A stretch of 64,000 nucleotides of DNA from Acidimicrobiales bacterium (GTDB lineage Bacteria > Actinomycetota > Acidimicrobiia > Acidimicrobiales > SZUA-35). Location: the NCBI GenBank assembly GCA_020630065.1, contig JAHDCC010000006.1, positions 125,695 to 189,694 of the forward strand, given 5' to 3'. The position numbers and the translations under genes were made by a program. Under the pieces are notes generated by a model that saw only the letters and a program-made list of their open reading frames with translations, was not told the DNA's origin and did no database searches. Below, piece by piece: positions 34,779-42,884 of the stretch (position 1 is its first letter; every line of letters starts with the position of its first letter).

Positions 34779-35765
34779 ATGGATATTTCGATTTTCTCCG
34801 GACAAGCGGATGACAACACACCGACAGCCAAATTGAATAGCGGTTCTGAAGTCTTTGAAGGAGCACAAGCTAGGCGTGAACGAATTCGGGGAATGCTATT
34901 TGTGTCCCCTTGGCTAGTAGGTCTAGGCCTCTTCTACGTTTTCCCGATACTCGCCTCTTTATTAATGAGTTTCACCAACTACCAACTGGTCAGCGACAGC
35001 GGCGTTTCAACTGAATGGGTCGGAGTCGACAATTGGCGTCGAATGTTCCAAGACGCCCGAGTTTGGAACGGACTTTGGGTAACAATCAAGTTCGCTGTCA
35101 TGTTCATCCCTATGTCAACGCTTTTTCCGCTTGGCCTGGCTTATCTCCTAACTTCAGAGCGGCTGTGGGGACGCAGGTTTTTTCGTGTCATGTTCTATCT
35201 GCCCTCGATGATTCCGTTTGTAGCGAGCGTGATGGTTTGGCGGTTCTACCTAAACGACCAGACAGGATGGATCTCAAAGATCTTGGGATCAGTTGGGTTC
35301 GAGGCACCGAACTTACTAAGTAGCAAAGAGCTGATACTCCCAACGCTCGTATTTATAGCCATGTGGGGAGTGGGTAACAGCATTATTATTTTCATTGCCG
35401 CTCTTAATGGAGTGCCGACGCAACTCTACGAGGCTGCTCGAATAGATGGTGCAAACAAATGGCGCTTGTTCCGCGACGTGACATGGCCGATGATCAGCCC
35501 AATCACGCTATACAACATCACGATGAGCTTGGTTGCCTTAGGGCAGTACTTCTTGGTCCCATTCGTGTTGCAAGGTCCTAGCGGCAAGCCTGAGGGGGCG
35601 AGTCAATTTTTCACGATGGTGTTTTTCCAAGAGACATTCTCGTTCTTTAACGGAGGATACGGGGCGACGCTGGCGTGGGGAATGTTCATTGTGGTTTTTT
35701 CCTTAAGTGTCGTGATCTTTAAGACAGCAAAGTACTGGGTACACTATGAATACGAAGAGCGGTAA
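34779..35765 (+). CDS. Sugar ABC transporter permease, MalF/UgpA type
   Basis: The 328-residue membrane protein has six hydrophobic segments, starting 'GMLFVSPWLVGLGLFYVFPILASLLMSF', and the EAA loop 'LYEAARIDGANKWRLFRDVTWPMI' that docks on the ATPase. The segment 'FSVISFFNGGYG'-like end and the C-terminal 'YEYEER' are typical. AAGGAA precedes the ATG. It forms the pore with the next gene product. The N-terminal 40 residues are hydrophilic and cytoplasmic. Confidence 0.9.
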   Translation: MDISIFSGQADDNTPTAKLNSGSEVFEGAQARRERIRGMLFVSPWLVGLGLFYVFPILASLLMSFTNYQLVSDSGVSTEWVGVDNWRRMFQDARVWNGLWVTIKFAVMFIPMSTLFPLGLAYLLTSERLWGRRFFRVMFYLPSMIPFVASVMVWRFYLNDQTGWISKILGSVGFEAPNLLSSKELILPTLVFIAMWGVGNSIIIFIAALNGVPTQLYEAARIDGANKWRLFRDVTWPMISPITLYNITMSLVALGQYFLVPFVLQGPSGKPEGASQFFTMVFFQETFSFFNGGYGATLAWGMFIVVFSLSVVIFKTAKYWVHYEYEER

Positions 35766-36863
35766 ATGACAACTAATACATCAAAACCGCCGGTCGCTAA
35801 CTATGTCTTAGCACCGGAGCCTAAAACAAGTTTTAGCGGCCTGAGTCGCTCTAGTAAGAAATTTCTTGGTAAGGCAGGGCTCACTTTATTTGCTGTCACG
35901 ATGCTAACGACTTTCTTATTGCCGATGTTGTTCATGACCCTTTCTTCGCTAAAGACCGAAGATCAAATGTCGAACGGGGCGATTCTTCCGAAGAGTCATG
36001 TCGTGACGACTGTCGACGGTGAAGAGCTAGACCTCTACGTCGTGCCTTTGCCGGATGGGTCGATGGAGCCACTTGGGCTCGTAACACCCGGCAGGCAATC
36101 GAGTGTATTTTTCGACCCTGCTACTGGCAAAGAAATCGTTTGGGAAGGGCGATGGCGAACACTTCAACCTCTTCTTGAAACAGACCCGTCCGTGGGAAAT
36201 TTCGAAGAGGCATGGTCACGCCTCGACTTCTTGCGGTTGCTTCGGAATACCGGCGTAATTGCTGGGTTGGGTATGGCTGGAACGATCATTTCTTCGACAC
36301 TTGTTGCCTACGGGTTGTCACGATTTCGAATGCCTTTTAAGGGTCTGATTCTGGCATCGCTGGTGGCCACCATAATCTTGCCGAGATTTGTTACGCTGGT
36401 GCCAACATATGCCATCTTTTCTGAGATCGGGTGGGTTGGGACTTGGCTACCTCTCATAGTTCCACACTTTTTTGCCAACGCTTACAACGTATTTCTCCTC
36501 CGTCAATTCTTTCTAACGATTCCGAGAGACATCGATGAAGCGGCCGAAATCGACGGCGCTGGCCCTTTCAGGATACTGGTCACTATAATTCTGCCCCAAG
36601 CGAAGGGGGCGATCCTCGCCGTTTCGCTATTCCACCTCTTGTACGCGTGGAACGACTTTCTCGAACCGCTTGTATACCTCTCGGGAAATCGGGGGCTGCA
36701 ACCAATTTCAGTGGGATTATACGAGTTTCTGGGTTTGTACGATACCGCCATTCCTTTGGTTCAAGCGGGAGCGATTCTGTCAATGCTTGTTCCCGTTGGG
36801 ATCTTTCTAGCATTACAGAAGGTGTTTCTTGGAGGAATCGACCTTTCTGGGTCGGTCAAGTAA
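35766..36863 (+). CDS. Sugar ABC transporter permease, MalG/UgpE type, with extra extracytoplasmic insert
   Basis: The second permease (365 residues) starts on the base after the MalF-like stop. Its EAA loop is 'DEAAEIDGAGPFRILVTIILPQAKG'. It is longer than the usual 270-300 residues because about 95 residues lie between the first membrane helix (FAVTMLTTFLLPMLFMTL) and the second, including 'PKSHVVTTVDGEELDLYVVPLPDG' and 'FFDPATGKEIVWEG'. This insert is predicted outside and may contact the binding protein. The remaining helices are ordinary. Confidence 0.9.
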   Translation: MTTNTSKPPVANYVLAPEPKTSFSGLSRSSKKFLGKAGLTLFAVTMLTTFLLPMLFMTLSSLKTEDQMSNGAILPKSHVVTTVDGEELDLYVVPLPDGSMEPLGLVTPGRQSSVFFDPATGKEIVWEGRWRTLQPLLETDPSVGNFEEAWSRLDFLRLLRNTGVIAGLGMAGTIISSTLVAYGLSRFRMPFKGLILASLVATIILPRFVTLVPTYAIFSEIGWVGTWLPLIVPHFFANAYNVFLLRQFFLTIPRDIDEAAEIDGAGPFRILVTIILPQAKGAILAVSLFHLLYAWNDFLEPLVYLSGNRGLQPISVGLYEFLGLYDTAIPLVQAGAILSMLVPVGIFLALQKVFLGGIDLSGSVK

Positions 36864-36892
36864 AAGCATCTGAGTAAACAGATCCCCTTCAG

Positions 36893-36935
36893 ACGTAGTA
36901 ACCTGCCTCCTGGCGAGGTGGGTTTCTACGTTTTG
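36893..36935 (+). terminator. Intrinsic terminator of the sugar transport operon
   Basis: ACGTAG-T-AACCTGCCTC (36893-36909) pairs with GAGGTGGGTT-T-CTACGT (36915-36931) with two G-U pairs and one T-T mismatch, followed by TTTG. It lies 30 bases after the last permease gene. Confidence 0.65.
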
Positions 36936-37173
36936 TCCACGGTATGAGGCGGTTAGATTGCGGTTTAGGTGTGCTTCCGTCATAGACCAGCTAATAGAGC
37001 GGGCAGCGGCGTTATCTTTGAATACCGGCGAAGAGTTAACTTCTTCAAGTCCCGCTGGCAAAACCCAGCACTGTCTGCACAGATGTGTACTCCACTGCCG
37101 ATCCGACACGAAACGCTTGCAAAGGTGTTCGTCCTAGCTGGCTGATACGCCAGATGCTTTGGAGTAAAACAAC
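36936..37173 (+). other. Long leader of the DEAD-box helicase gene
   Basis: About 240 bases separate the preceding terminator from the helicase ATG, with no gene. Short stems are visible (CTGGC/GCCAG near 37139-37154; GCTGG/CCAGC near 37054-37069). DEAD-box and cold-shock genes often carry long structured leaders, so this may be regulatory; no known motif is recognised. GGAGT precedes the ATG. Confidence 0.4.
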
Positions 37174-38655
37174 ATGAATAGTTCTTTTTCTGAATTAGGC
37201 CTGCGCGCCGATCTGGTGCAAGCGGTCGAAAAACTTGGATTCACCGAACCGACCCCAATCCAAGCAGGCGTTATCCCCCTTCTCTGCGAAGGCCACGACG
37301 TTATCGGTCAAGCCCAAACCGGCACCGGCAAGACGGCAGCGTTCGCCCTGCCGATCCTCAACAAGATCGTTAACCACACCGGCAACGTTCAAGCACTTGT
37401 TGTCACCCCGACCCGCGAACTCGCCAATCAGGTCACCCGCTCCTTCCGAGAGTTCGCGGCCTTCAGCGACATTAAAGTTCTCTCGGTATACGGCGGTCAG
37501 CCATACCCACCTCAGCGTCGAGCGTTACGTCAAGGTGTTGATGTCGTTGTCGGCACGCCAGGTCGCCTACTCGATCTGATTCGTCGCAACGATCTAGATC
37601 TTTCGCACGCCGAAACGATTGCGTTGGATGAAGCCGACGAAATGCTCAGCATGGGGTTCATCGAAGACATCGAGATTATTCTCAAGTCATTCCCGAACGA
37701 ACACCAAACTCTTCTGTTCTCGGCCACAATGCCAAGCCAGATCCGACGGCTCGCCGACAACTACATGACCAACGCCGAAGCGGTCACGATCAAACGCAAA
37801 GAATTAACTGCTGAAAACATTGATCAACGCCATTACCTGGTCAACGAACGAGACCGAACCGCAGCCACTATCCGACTACTCGAATCCGAAGATATCACTC
37901 GGGTAATCATCTTTGGGCAAACCAGAATCCGCACCGCTGAACTTGCGGCCAAACTAAGTAATCATGGTTTCTCGGCCGAGGTTCTAAATGGCGACTTGTC
38001 GCAAGAAGCCCGTGAACGAGTCATGGGTCGGTTCCGTAGCGAACGAACTCAGATTCTTGTGGCGACTGACGTCGCTGCTCGTGGTCTCGACGTCGACGGC
38101 GTTTCTCACGTCATTAACTTTGACATTCCACGAGAAATTGAAAGTTATGTTCACCGGATTGGTCGAACGGCTCGGGCTGGTGAGAGCGGTGTCGCTATAG
38201 CGTTACTCACTCCGGGTGAGCGTGGCCGATTGCGACGTATCGAGCAGCACATCAAACTAAAGATTCCGCGTGCGGCGCTTCCAACAGTTGAAGAGATTCA
38301 GGCACGTCGCGATGAACGTCTCGAAGAGAAGATGGCGGTTAAACTTCGCCGCGGTCGATTCAGTGCTGAAAAGAAAATTGTTGAACAGCTCGTAGAAGAG
38401 GGCCACGATCCGCTCGATATTGCGTCGGCGGCGTTGCGTCTTAACCGGGCCTTGGATCAAGAGCGAGAAATTCCACACGTCTCAGAGGTTGATGATCGAC
38501 CACGTAAATCCGGCGGCAAACGCGGCGGCGGTTACAAAGGTAAGCGTGGTGGCGGTTACAAAGGTAAGCGTGGTGGCGGTTACAAAGGTAAGCGTGGCGG
38601 CGGTTACAAGGGCAAATCTAGTGGCGGCTATCAAGGTAAACGCTCAGCTAGCTGA
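37174..38655 (+). CDS. DEAD-box RNA helicase with Gly/Lys repeat tail
   Basis: The 493-residue protein unwinds RNA duplexes. Motifs are in order: Q motif 'LGFTEPTPIQAGVIP', motif I 'AQTGTGKTAAF', Ia 'PTRELANQV', II 'LDEADEML', III 'SATMP', V 'ATDVAARGLDVDGVSHVINFDIP' and VI 'YVHRIGRTARAG'. This is the DeaD/CsdA-RhlE group, linked with cold shock and ribosome or mRNA metabolism. Residues about 345-440 form the linker region. The tail consists of five near-identical 8-residue repeats (RGGGYKGK type), which would bind RNA non-specifically. A long leader may control expression. Confidence 0.93.
   Translation: MNSSFSELGLRADLVQAVEKLGFTEPTPIQAGVIPLLCEGHDVIGQAQTGTGKTAAFALPILNKIVNHTGNVQALVVTPTRELANQVTRSFREFAAFSDIKVLSVYGGQPYPPQRRALRQGVDVVVGTPGRLLDLIRRNDLDLSHAETIALDEADEMLSMGFIEDIEIILKSFPNEHQTLLFSATMPSQIRRLADNYMTNAEAVTIKRKELTAENIDQRHYLVNERDRTAATIRLLESEDITRVIIFGQTRIRTAELAAKLSNHGFSAEVLNGDLSQEARERVMGRFRSERTQILVATDVAARGLDVDGVSHVINFDIPREIESYVHRIGRTARAGESGVAIALLTPGERGRLRRIEQHIKLKIPRAALPTVEEIQARRDERLEEKMAVKLRRGRFSAEKKIVEQLVEEGHDPLDIASAALRLNRALDQEREIPHVSEVDDRPRKSGGKRGGGYKGKRGGGYKGKRGGGYKGKRGGGYKGKSSGGYQGKRSAS
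38521..38640 (+). repeat. Five tandem 24-base repeats in the helicase tail
   Basis: Units at 38521, 38545, 38569, 38593 and 38617 each code for an 8-residue Gly/Lys/Tyr element. Units 2 and 3 are identical, indicating recent expansion; the last two have drifted (Ser and Gln substitutions). Confidence 0.9.
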
Positions 38656-38700
38656 CCCAGAGCGGTTCGGTTAGTAAACATCGAGGCTTGTGGTGGTCGG

Positions 38701-39189
38701 CTATGTCGTAGTTGGTCGACGCCAGAGCACGATTTTTCGGGCGAACGTCGATAGCCCAACTTCGACGAAAAGAATAAATAGCCCTACACCGAGTCCGGCG
38801 AATAGCCCTAGTCCGTTTGCGATCAGGTCACTGATTTCCATGCTGCGCCCGTTGGTCCATCGTTGCTGCGCTACTTCAATAAATGCCGATAGGCCAACGA
38901 GTAGGAACCATAAAACCGGTATGTGGTAGAAGCGGCGGACAAGCCCTGCAGCCAATACGCCGACCCCAAACCAGAGCGTGAAGTGGGTCAGAGTATCCCA
39001 GCCAAACGGTAGGTCGGGTACCGAGAATGGTAGGTCGATGCGGTCAGACGCCGAGGTCGAAGCATCTGATGTCGCGGTCGAAAACGTTCGGCTTGCTTTA
39101 GGGACGTAGTAGTCAGACAAGCTGATAGAGCCGACGATGAACAGCGCTCCGAGGGTTAATACGACGTGTATTCGGCGGAGAAAACGCAT
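38701..39189 (-). CDS. VanZ-like family membrane protein
   Basis: The 162-residue protein has four or so membrane helices. After the first (VVLTLGALFIVGSISLSDYY), the VanZ-like core reads 'WDTLTHFTLWFGVGVLAAGL', 'VLWFLLVGLSAFIEVAQQ' and 'GRSMEISDLIANGLGLFAGLGVG', with the conserved E-x-x-Q and D-x-x-x-N residues. VanZ gives low-level teicoplanin resistance in enterococci, but most VanZ-like proteins have no proven role. ATG 39189 fits the family better than the frame start at 39282, which would overlap the divergent oxidoreductase gene. Confidence 0.82.
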   Translation of the reverse strand: MRFLRRIHVVLTLGALFIVGSISLSDYYVPKASRTFSTATSDASTSASDRIDLPFSVPDLPFGWDTLTHFTLWFGVGVLAAGLVRRFYHIPVLWFLLVGLSAFIEVAQQRWTNGRSMEISDLIANGLGLFAGLGVGLFILFVEVGLSTFARKIVLWRRPTTT

Positions 39190-39241
39190 GTGGCTACTGT
39201 AGATGACTCGCCCTGATAGTGGTAGTCGGTAAGGTGGTGCT

Positions 39242-40417
39242 ATGGAGCAACCGCTCGAAGCGCTGACCGCCACACCGAACAAAAATATTGTGTTGGTTGG
39301 CGGCGGTCACGCACATGCATTAGTCCTGCGTTCATGGAGGACAGAACCCGCCGCCGGAGCCCACCTAACCGTAATAAATCCGTCGACGACGGCCCCATAT
39401 ACGGGCATGCTTCCGGGATACATCGCCGGTCATTATCGTCGCGACGAGCTGGATTATGACCTTCAAAAACTGGCACAGTTCGCTGAGGGCAATCTCATCG
39501 TCGACAAAGCAATAGGCATCGACCGCCAAACCCAAACGATCACGTTGGAGAAAGGGCCTCCAGTCCCATACGACATCTGTTCGATTAACATCGGTGTCAC
39601 TTCAGTCAGTAATCAACTGCCGGGATTCTCCGACCATGCGGTTCCCGCCAAACCTTTAGGGCCTCTGGCGACCCGCTGGACAGAGTTCGTGCACAAGTGG
39701 GCGACCCGGTCAGATCAACCAAGTGTTGCAATAATCGGAGGCGGTGTAGCGGGATGCGAACTGGCGATGGCGATGAGCTACCGCCTACGTCGAGACGGCC
39801 ACAACCCAAAGGTGTCAGTCTTCGACACATCCAGCATTTTAAACGAAGTAGGGCAGGCGGCTCGACGGAAACTCCGCATCGAACTGACCAATCTCGATAT
39901 CGACATCCGAGAGCACACAAACGTAGACGCTATCACTCACGACCACCTGAGTTTCAGCCACAACGGAAGCAACGGCCAGCTACAAACCGACTTTATAGTC
40001 GGCGCTGCGGGCGCTCACCCATTCCAATGGATTTCCGAACTCGGACTCGCGACGACCAACGGGTTTATCGACGTCGGAGAAACACTTCAAACAACGACGG
40101 ACCCCAACATATTCGCAGTAGGCGACTGCGCCCACCTGACCCACGCTCCTCGGCCCAAGGCCGGCGTGTTCGCCGTTCGTCAAGCCCCGTACCTGCTCAA
40201 AAATATCAAAGCGACCCTTCAAGGAGCCAAACTTGAAACGTTCGACCCGCAGACCGACTATCTTAAGTTGGTTTCGCTAGGCAAGAAATCGGCTGGCGCT
40301 GACAAGTTCGGACGATTCACCAAAGGCGGGATCGTCTGGCAGCTAAAAGACCGGATCGACCGAAAGTTCATGTCCAGACTTGAAGATCTACCAACGATAG
40401 AGCCGTCCGGCCCCTGA
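39242..40417 (+). CDS. FAD-dependent pyridine nucleotide-disulfide type oxidoreductase
   Basis: The 391-residue flavoprotein has an N-terminal FAD motif (NIVLVGGGHAHALVL), a second dinucleotide motif for NAD(P) (VAIIGGGVAGCELAMAMS), and the FAD-contact region 'TTDPNIFAVGDCAHL'. The 'GGGHAHALVL' start and 'YTGMLPGYIAGHY' resemble the oxidoreductase often fused or adjacent to SelD, and type II NADH dehydrogenases. No selenium genes are near. It likely transfers electrons from NAD(P)H to an unknown acceptor. ATG 39242 has GGTGG upstream and is divergent from the VanZ-like gene. Confidence 0.85.
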   Translation: MEQPLEALTATPNKNIVLVGGGHAHALVLRSWRTEPAAGAHLTVINPSTTAPYTGMLPGYIAGHYRRDELDYDLQKLAQFAEGNLIVDKAIGIDRQTQTITLEKGPPVPYDICSINIGVTSVSNQLPGFSDHAVPAKPLGPLATRWTEFVHKWATRSDQPSVAIIGGGVAGCELAMAMSYRLRRDGHNPKVSVFDTSSILNEVGQAARRKLRIELTNLDIDIREHTNVDAITHDHLSFSHNGSNGQLQTDFIVGAAGAHPFQWISELGLATTNGFIDVGETLQTTTDPNIFAVGDCAHLTHAPRPKAGVFAVRQAPYLLKNIKATLQGAKLETFDPQTDYLKLVSLGKKSAGADKFGRFTKGGIVWQLKDRIDRKFMSRLEDLPTIEPSGP

Positions 40418-40462
40418 CGTTTCACCGTCACCAAAGTTGGGTTGCCAACACTAATTTTGTCG

Positions 40463-41338
40463 TTACGAAGCGATCGGGATCGCATAGTGAATAACAGAAT
40501 CGTCCGAACCGGGAATGTACCCTTCGCCGTAAATCTCCAGATCGGCGCCGTTGGAATGCGAGTAGCCAGACTGAGCTAGCCACGTCGAATACACATAGTT
40601 AACTGTCCGATCAAGGCCAAGCGGATCACCTCGGTGAACAAACCGGGCATAACGAGCCTCCGGCAAAACAACCTTGCACATGTCAATCGGCAACGGCGCC
40701 TCGTCAGAGACTTCCACTCCGGCATGGTAGAGAAGCAACTCGGCGTCATCGTCGGAGACTTGGCTAACAACGCCATAGAAATCACCGTCAACCGCGTTCA
40801 TGACTTCATCTGCCCTATCTACAAAGTCATCCCACAATCCCGGGAGTTTGTCTCCAATGTTGTTCTTGTCAGACTCAGACCCGTAAAACGGTGTTTGCAG
40901 TCCGACGATCGTCATCTCGGGTTGTATAACGAGTTCAGCCTCCAGCGACACGTTCTTGTTGATGTGTTGAAGGTACTCAGCGTCGAACTTAACTTTCTTA
41001 AGAAATAGACTTCGACTCCCAAGCTTGCGATATTCGTTCGGCGTCATCTGGTACGCCTTCTTAAACGCACGGGTAAAACTCTCTTGCGTTTCGAACCCGG
41101 CACAGATCGCAATGTCAAGTATGCGTTCGTCGGTTCGGAGCAGCTTGTCTAACGAATTCGCCAGTCGACGAGATCGAATATACGTCTTCACAGTTTCGTT
41201 GGTTAATGCCTTAAAAACTCGCTGAAAGTGCCACTGACTAAAACCCGCCTCCCAGGCCACATCGCCGATTTCGATGTCGTAATCAAGACGGGTTTCTATA
41301 TAGTCGATACCTTTTTGGACCTGGTCAAGATAGTTCAT
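40463..41338 (-). CDS. AraC-family regulator with GyrI-like effector domain
   Basis: Residues about 8-105 carry a double helix-turn-helix of AraC type ('IEIGDVAWEAGFSQWHFQRVFKA' and 'ILDIAICAGFETQESFTRAFKKAY', ending 'MTPNEYRK'). The C-terminal 160 residues form a GyrI-like small-molecule binding domain ('ELVIQPEMTIVGLQTPFYG', 'YARFVHRGDPLGLDRTVNYVYSTWL'). This is the SoxS/Rob-like plan with the DNA-binding domain first, found in sensors of drugs and small hydrophobic compounds. The ATG follows the SnoaL-like gene stop within five bases, so they share a transcript. Confidence 0.92.
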   Translation of the reverse strand: MNYLDQVQKGIDYIETRLDYDIEIGDVAWEAGFSQWHFQRVFKALTNETVKTYIRSRRLANSLDKLLRTDERILDIAICAGFETQESFTRAFKKAYQMTPNEYRKLGSRSLFLKKVKFDAEYLQHINKNVSLEAELVIQPEMTIVGLQTPFYGSESDKNNIGDKLPGLWDDFVDRADEVMNAVDGDFYGVVSQVSDDDAELLLYHAGVEVSDEAPLPIDMCKVVLPEARYARFVHRGDPLGLDRTVNYVYSTWLAQSGYSHSNGADLEIYGEGYIPGSDDSVIHYAIPIAS

Positions 41339-41342
41339 TTGG

Positions 41343-41717
41343 TTAGCTAGCCGGAACCTCGAAGAAACCGGCCATCAACGTAAGATGGCCGTCGTCGTCA
41401 AAAGTACAGTAGCTCATACCGTCGCCGACCACGGTCTCATCGCCGTCTCGCATCTCCCACTTCGCTATCCCAGTTGCCTGATTGGTCAGGAACTGGGTGG
41501 TTACGAAATGGCCACCAGGGAGCTGTTCTTGAAACCCTTCCATGTGTTCGGCTAGTTCGTCCCAGCCCTGTGTGTCACCGGCGGGAGATTTATAGTGGCA
41601 GCTCTCGGCTAGCGAGCTAGCAAAAAGCTTGCGTCGGTCACTATCTGGCATAGGTTTCCAGGACGATGCATACCGGTCCCATGTTGCCTCATATTCTTCG
41701 TGCTGTGATTCTGTCAT
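41343..41717 (-). CDS. SnoaL-like domain protein
   Basis: The 124-residue protein has the length and pattern of a SnoaL/NTF2-like cone fold: 'WDRYASSWKPMPDSDRRKLFA', 'YKSPAGDTQGWDELAEHMEGFQEQ', 'GHFVTTQFLTNQATGIAKWEM' and 'GMSYCTFDDDGHLTLMAGFFE'. Such folds act as cyclases, isomerases or simple binding domains; no catalytic set is clear here. It is upstream of and co-directional with the AraC gene, and may help to process or bind the compound that the regulator senses. Confidence 0.75.
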   Translation of the reverse strand: MTESQHEEYEATWDRYASSWKPMPDSDRRKLFASSLAESCHYKSPAGDTQGWDELAEHMEGFQEQLPGGHFVTTQFLTNQATGIAKWEMRDGDETVVGDGMSYCTFDDDGHLTLMAGFFEVPAS

Positions 41718-41803
41718 CGTCGACTCCTTGTTCAGACTGTGGTTACTAGTTCCACATAGTAAGGAGAATCGAACACACGGTTTTGATATTTTGTGCGATC
41801 ACG

Positions 41804-41839
41804 ATGGGGAAGAGCTGAGGTATCCCGGCTCTTCCCCAT
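41804..41839 (-). terminator. 12-bp hairpin downstream of the sigma-kinase-lipoprotein genes
   Basis: ATGGGGAAGAGC (41804-41815) and its perfect complement (41828-41839) enclose 12 bases, nine bases beyond the lipoprotein stop. No T run follows on the minus strand, so termination is likely but not certain. Confidence 0.55.
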
Positions 41840-41847
41840 AAACGAAG

Positions 41848-42801
41848 CTATAGCTCTTCGATAACGAACGAGTAGGTCCCCGTAGACTTGTATTGAATGT
41901 CTCGCACAGTCAGAATGGCTTGCCCGGTTTCTTTAGCGGTGAAACTTTCCGAATCGAGACAGTTCGTTCCGAACGCTTTGAAACTTCCTGAACCCGTCGC
42001 CGCTTCGCTTATCCGGTATTGAAAAGAGACTCCGTCGGAAACGGTACAACCTCCGAGGCCGCGCACTGCATACGTTTTGCCAGCCTCTACGGGAAACGAA
42101 TACGTGTCCTGTTCGGCAGGGCTGTCGAGCCTGCCAGCCCCCTCGCTAGGGGAATCAACCCGAACCTCGGTTCCGATATTTAGCGGGATAGTCGCAGGCT
42201 GTTCGATGAATAACACCCGGAACGAGTAGGTGCCTGTCGTCCCGGTACTGTCGCCAGAGACAGTCATGGTTACCGTCGAGTCAACTGGGATACTGACTTC
42301 GCGACCGTCGAAACAATCTCCCGACTCCTTGTCAATTTCGAATTCCCTATCAACCTCTGAACTGCCGAACGCCAACGTGTACGGAAGTTCGCCTGGTGCG
42401 GCGAAGTCGCATCCGCCAGTATGTTGCACGACCAGTTTCTGACCTTTTCGCCCTTGAAATGTGTACTGGTCTTTCTGGGACGGAGATGTTATCTCACCTT
42501 CGACGATTCCCTCGTCACCGCTGACAACTTGCCCGTTAGATGAAACATCGAGATAAAAAAATGATGCCTCACTCGAGCCCTCTGGCTGAGGAGGAGTTTC
42601 GACCACCGTTGTCTCCGGCGGCTGCGTCTCGGTTGGGGCGGATTCTTCGACGAGACCCGGTGCGGGTTGATCGGCAGCTTCTGCGTTCGCGTTGACAACT
42701 TTGCCTTCATCGTTGTTAGCTCCCAGCGGCACCGAACACGCCGTTGTTAAAACCGTGAGGCTGATAGCGAGTACCGCAGCTTTGGCGATAGTGATTGACA
42801 T
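41848..42801 (-). CDS. Lipoprotein with two PPC-like domains
   Basis: Start ATG 42801 gives a lipoprotein signal (AAVLAISLTVLTTACSVP; LTTAC lipobox) and 317 residues. An acidic, Pro/Thr-rich linker (residues about 25-75) precedes two related domains: 'ITSPSQKDQYTFQGRKGQKLVVQHTGGCDF' and 'LDSPAEQDTYSFPVEAGKTYAVRGLGGCTV', each beta-rich with a paired Cys, resembling bacterial pre-peptidase C-terminal (PPC) folds. It lies downstream of the Ser/Thr kinase and could present its domains at the membrane surface as a sensor or substrate; this is inference. Confidence 0.78.
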   Translation of the reverse strand: MSITIAKAAVLAISLTVLTTACSVPLGANNDEGKVVNANAEAADQPAPGLVEESAPTETQPPETTVVETPPQPEGSSEASFFYLDVSSNGQVVSGDEGIVEGEITSPSQKDQYTFQGRKGQKLVVQHTGGCDFAAPGELPYTLAFGSSEVDREFEIDKESGDCFDGREVSIPVDSTVTMTVSGDSTGTTGTYSFRVLFIEQPATIPLNIGTEVRVDSPSEGAGRLDSPAEQDTYSFPVEAGKTYAVRGLGGCTVSDGVSFQYRISEAATGSGSFKAFGTNCLDSESFTAKETGQAILTVRDIQYKSTGTYSFVIEEL

Positions 42802-42823
42802 GATTTCTCCCAATTTTGGTTGC

Positions 42824-42851
42824 TTACTAACTGCTTAGGTGCAGCTAGTAA
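42824..42851 (-). promoter_or_regulatory. Imperfect hairpin between kinase and lipoprotein genes
   Basis: TTACTAACTGC (42824-42834) pairs with GCAGCTAGTAA (42841-42851) with one mismatch. It sits in the 83-base gap between kinase stop and lipoprotein start. It may separate or modulate expression of the lipoprotein. Confidence 0.4.
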
Positions 42852-42884
42852 ACGAAAAGTTTGCGGGATTCGAAAAAAGTTTCC

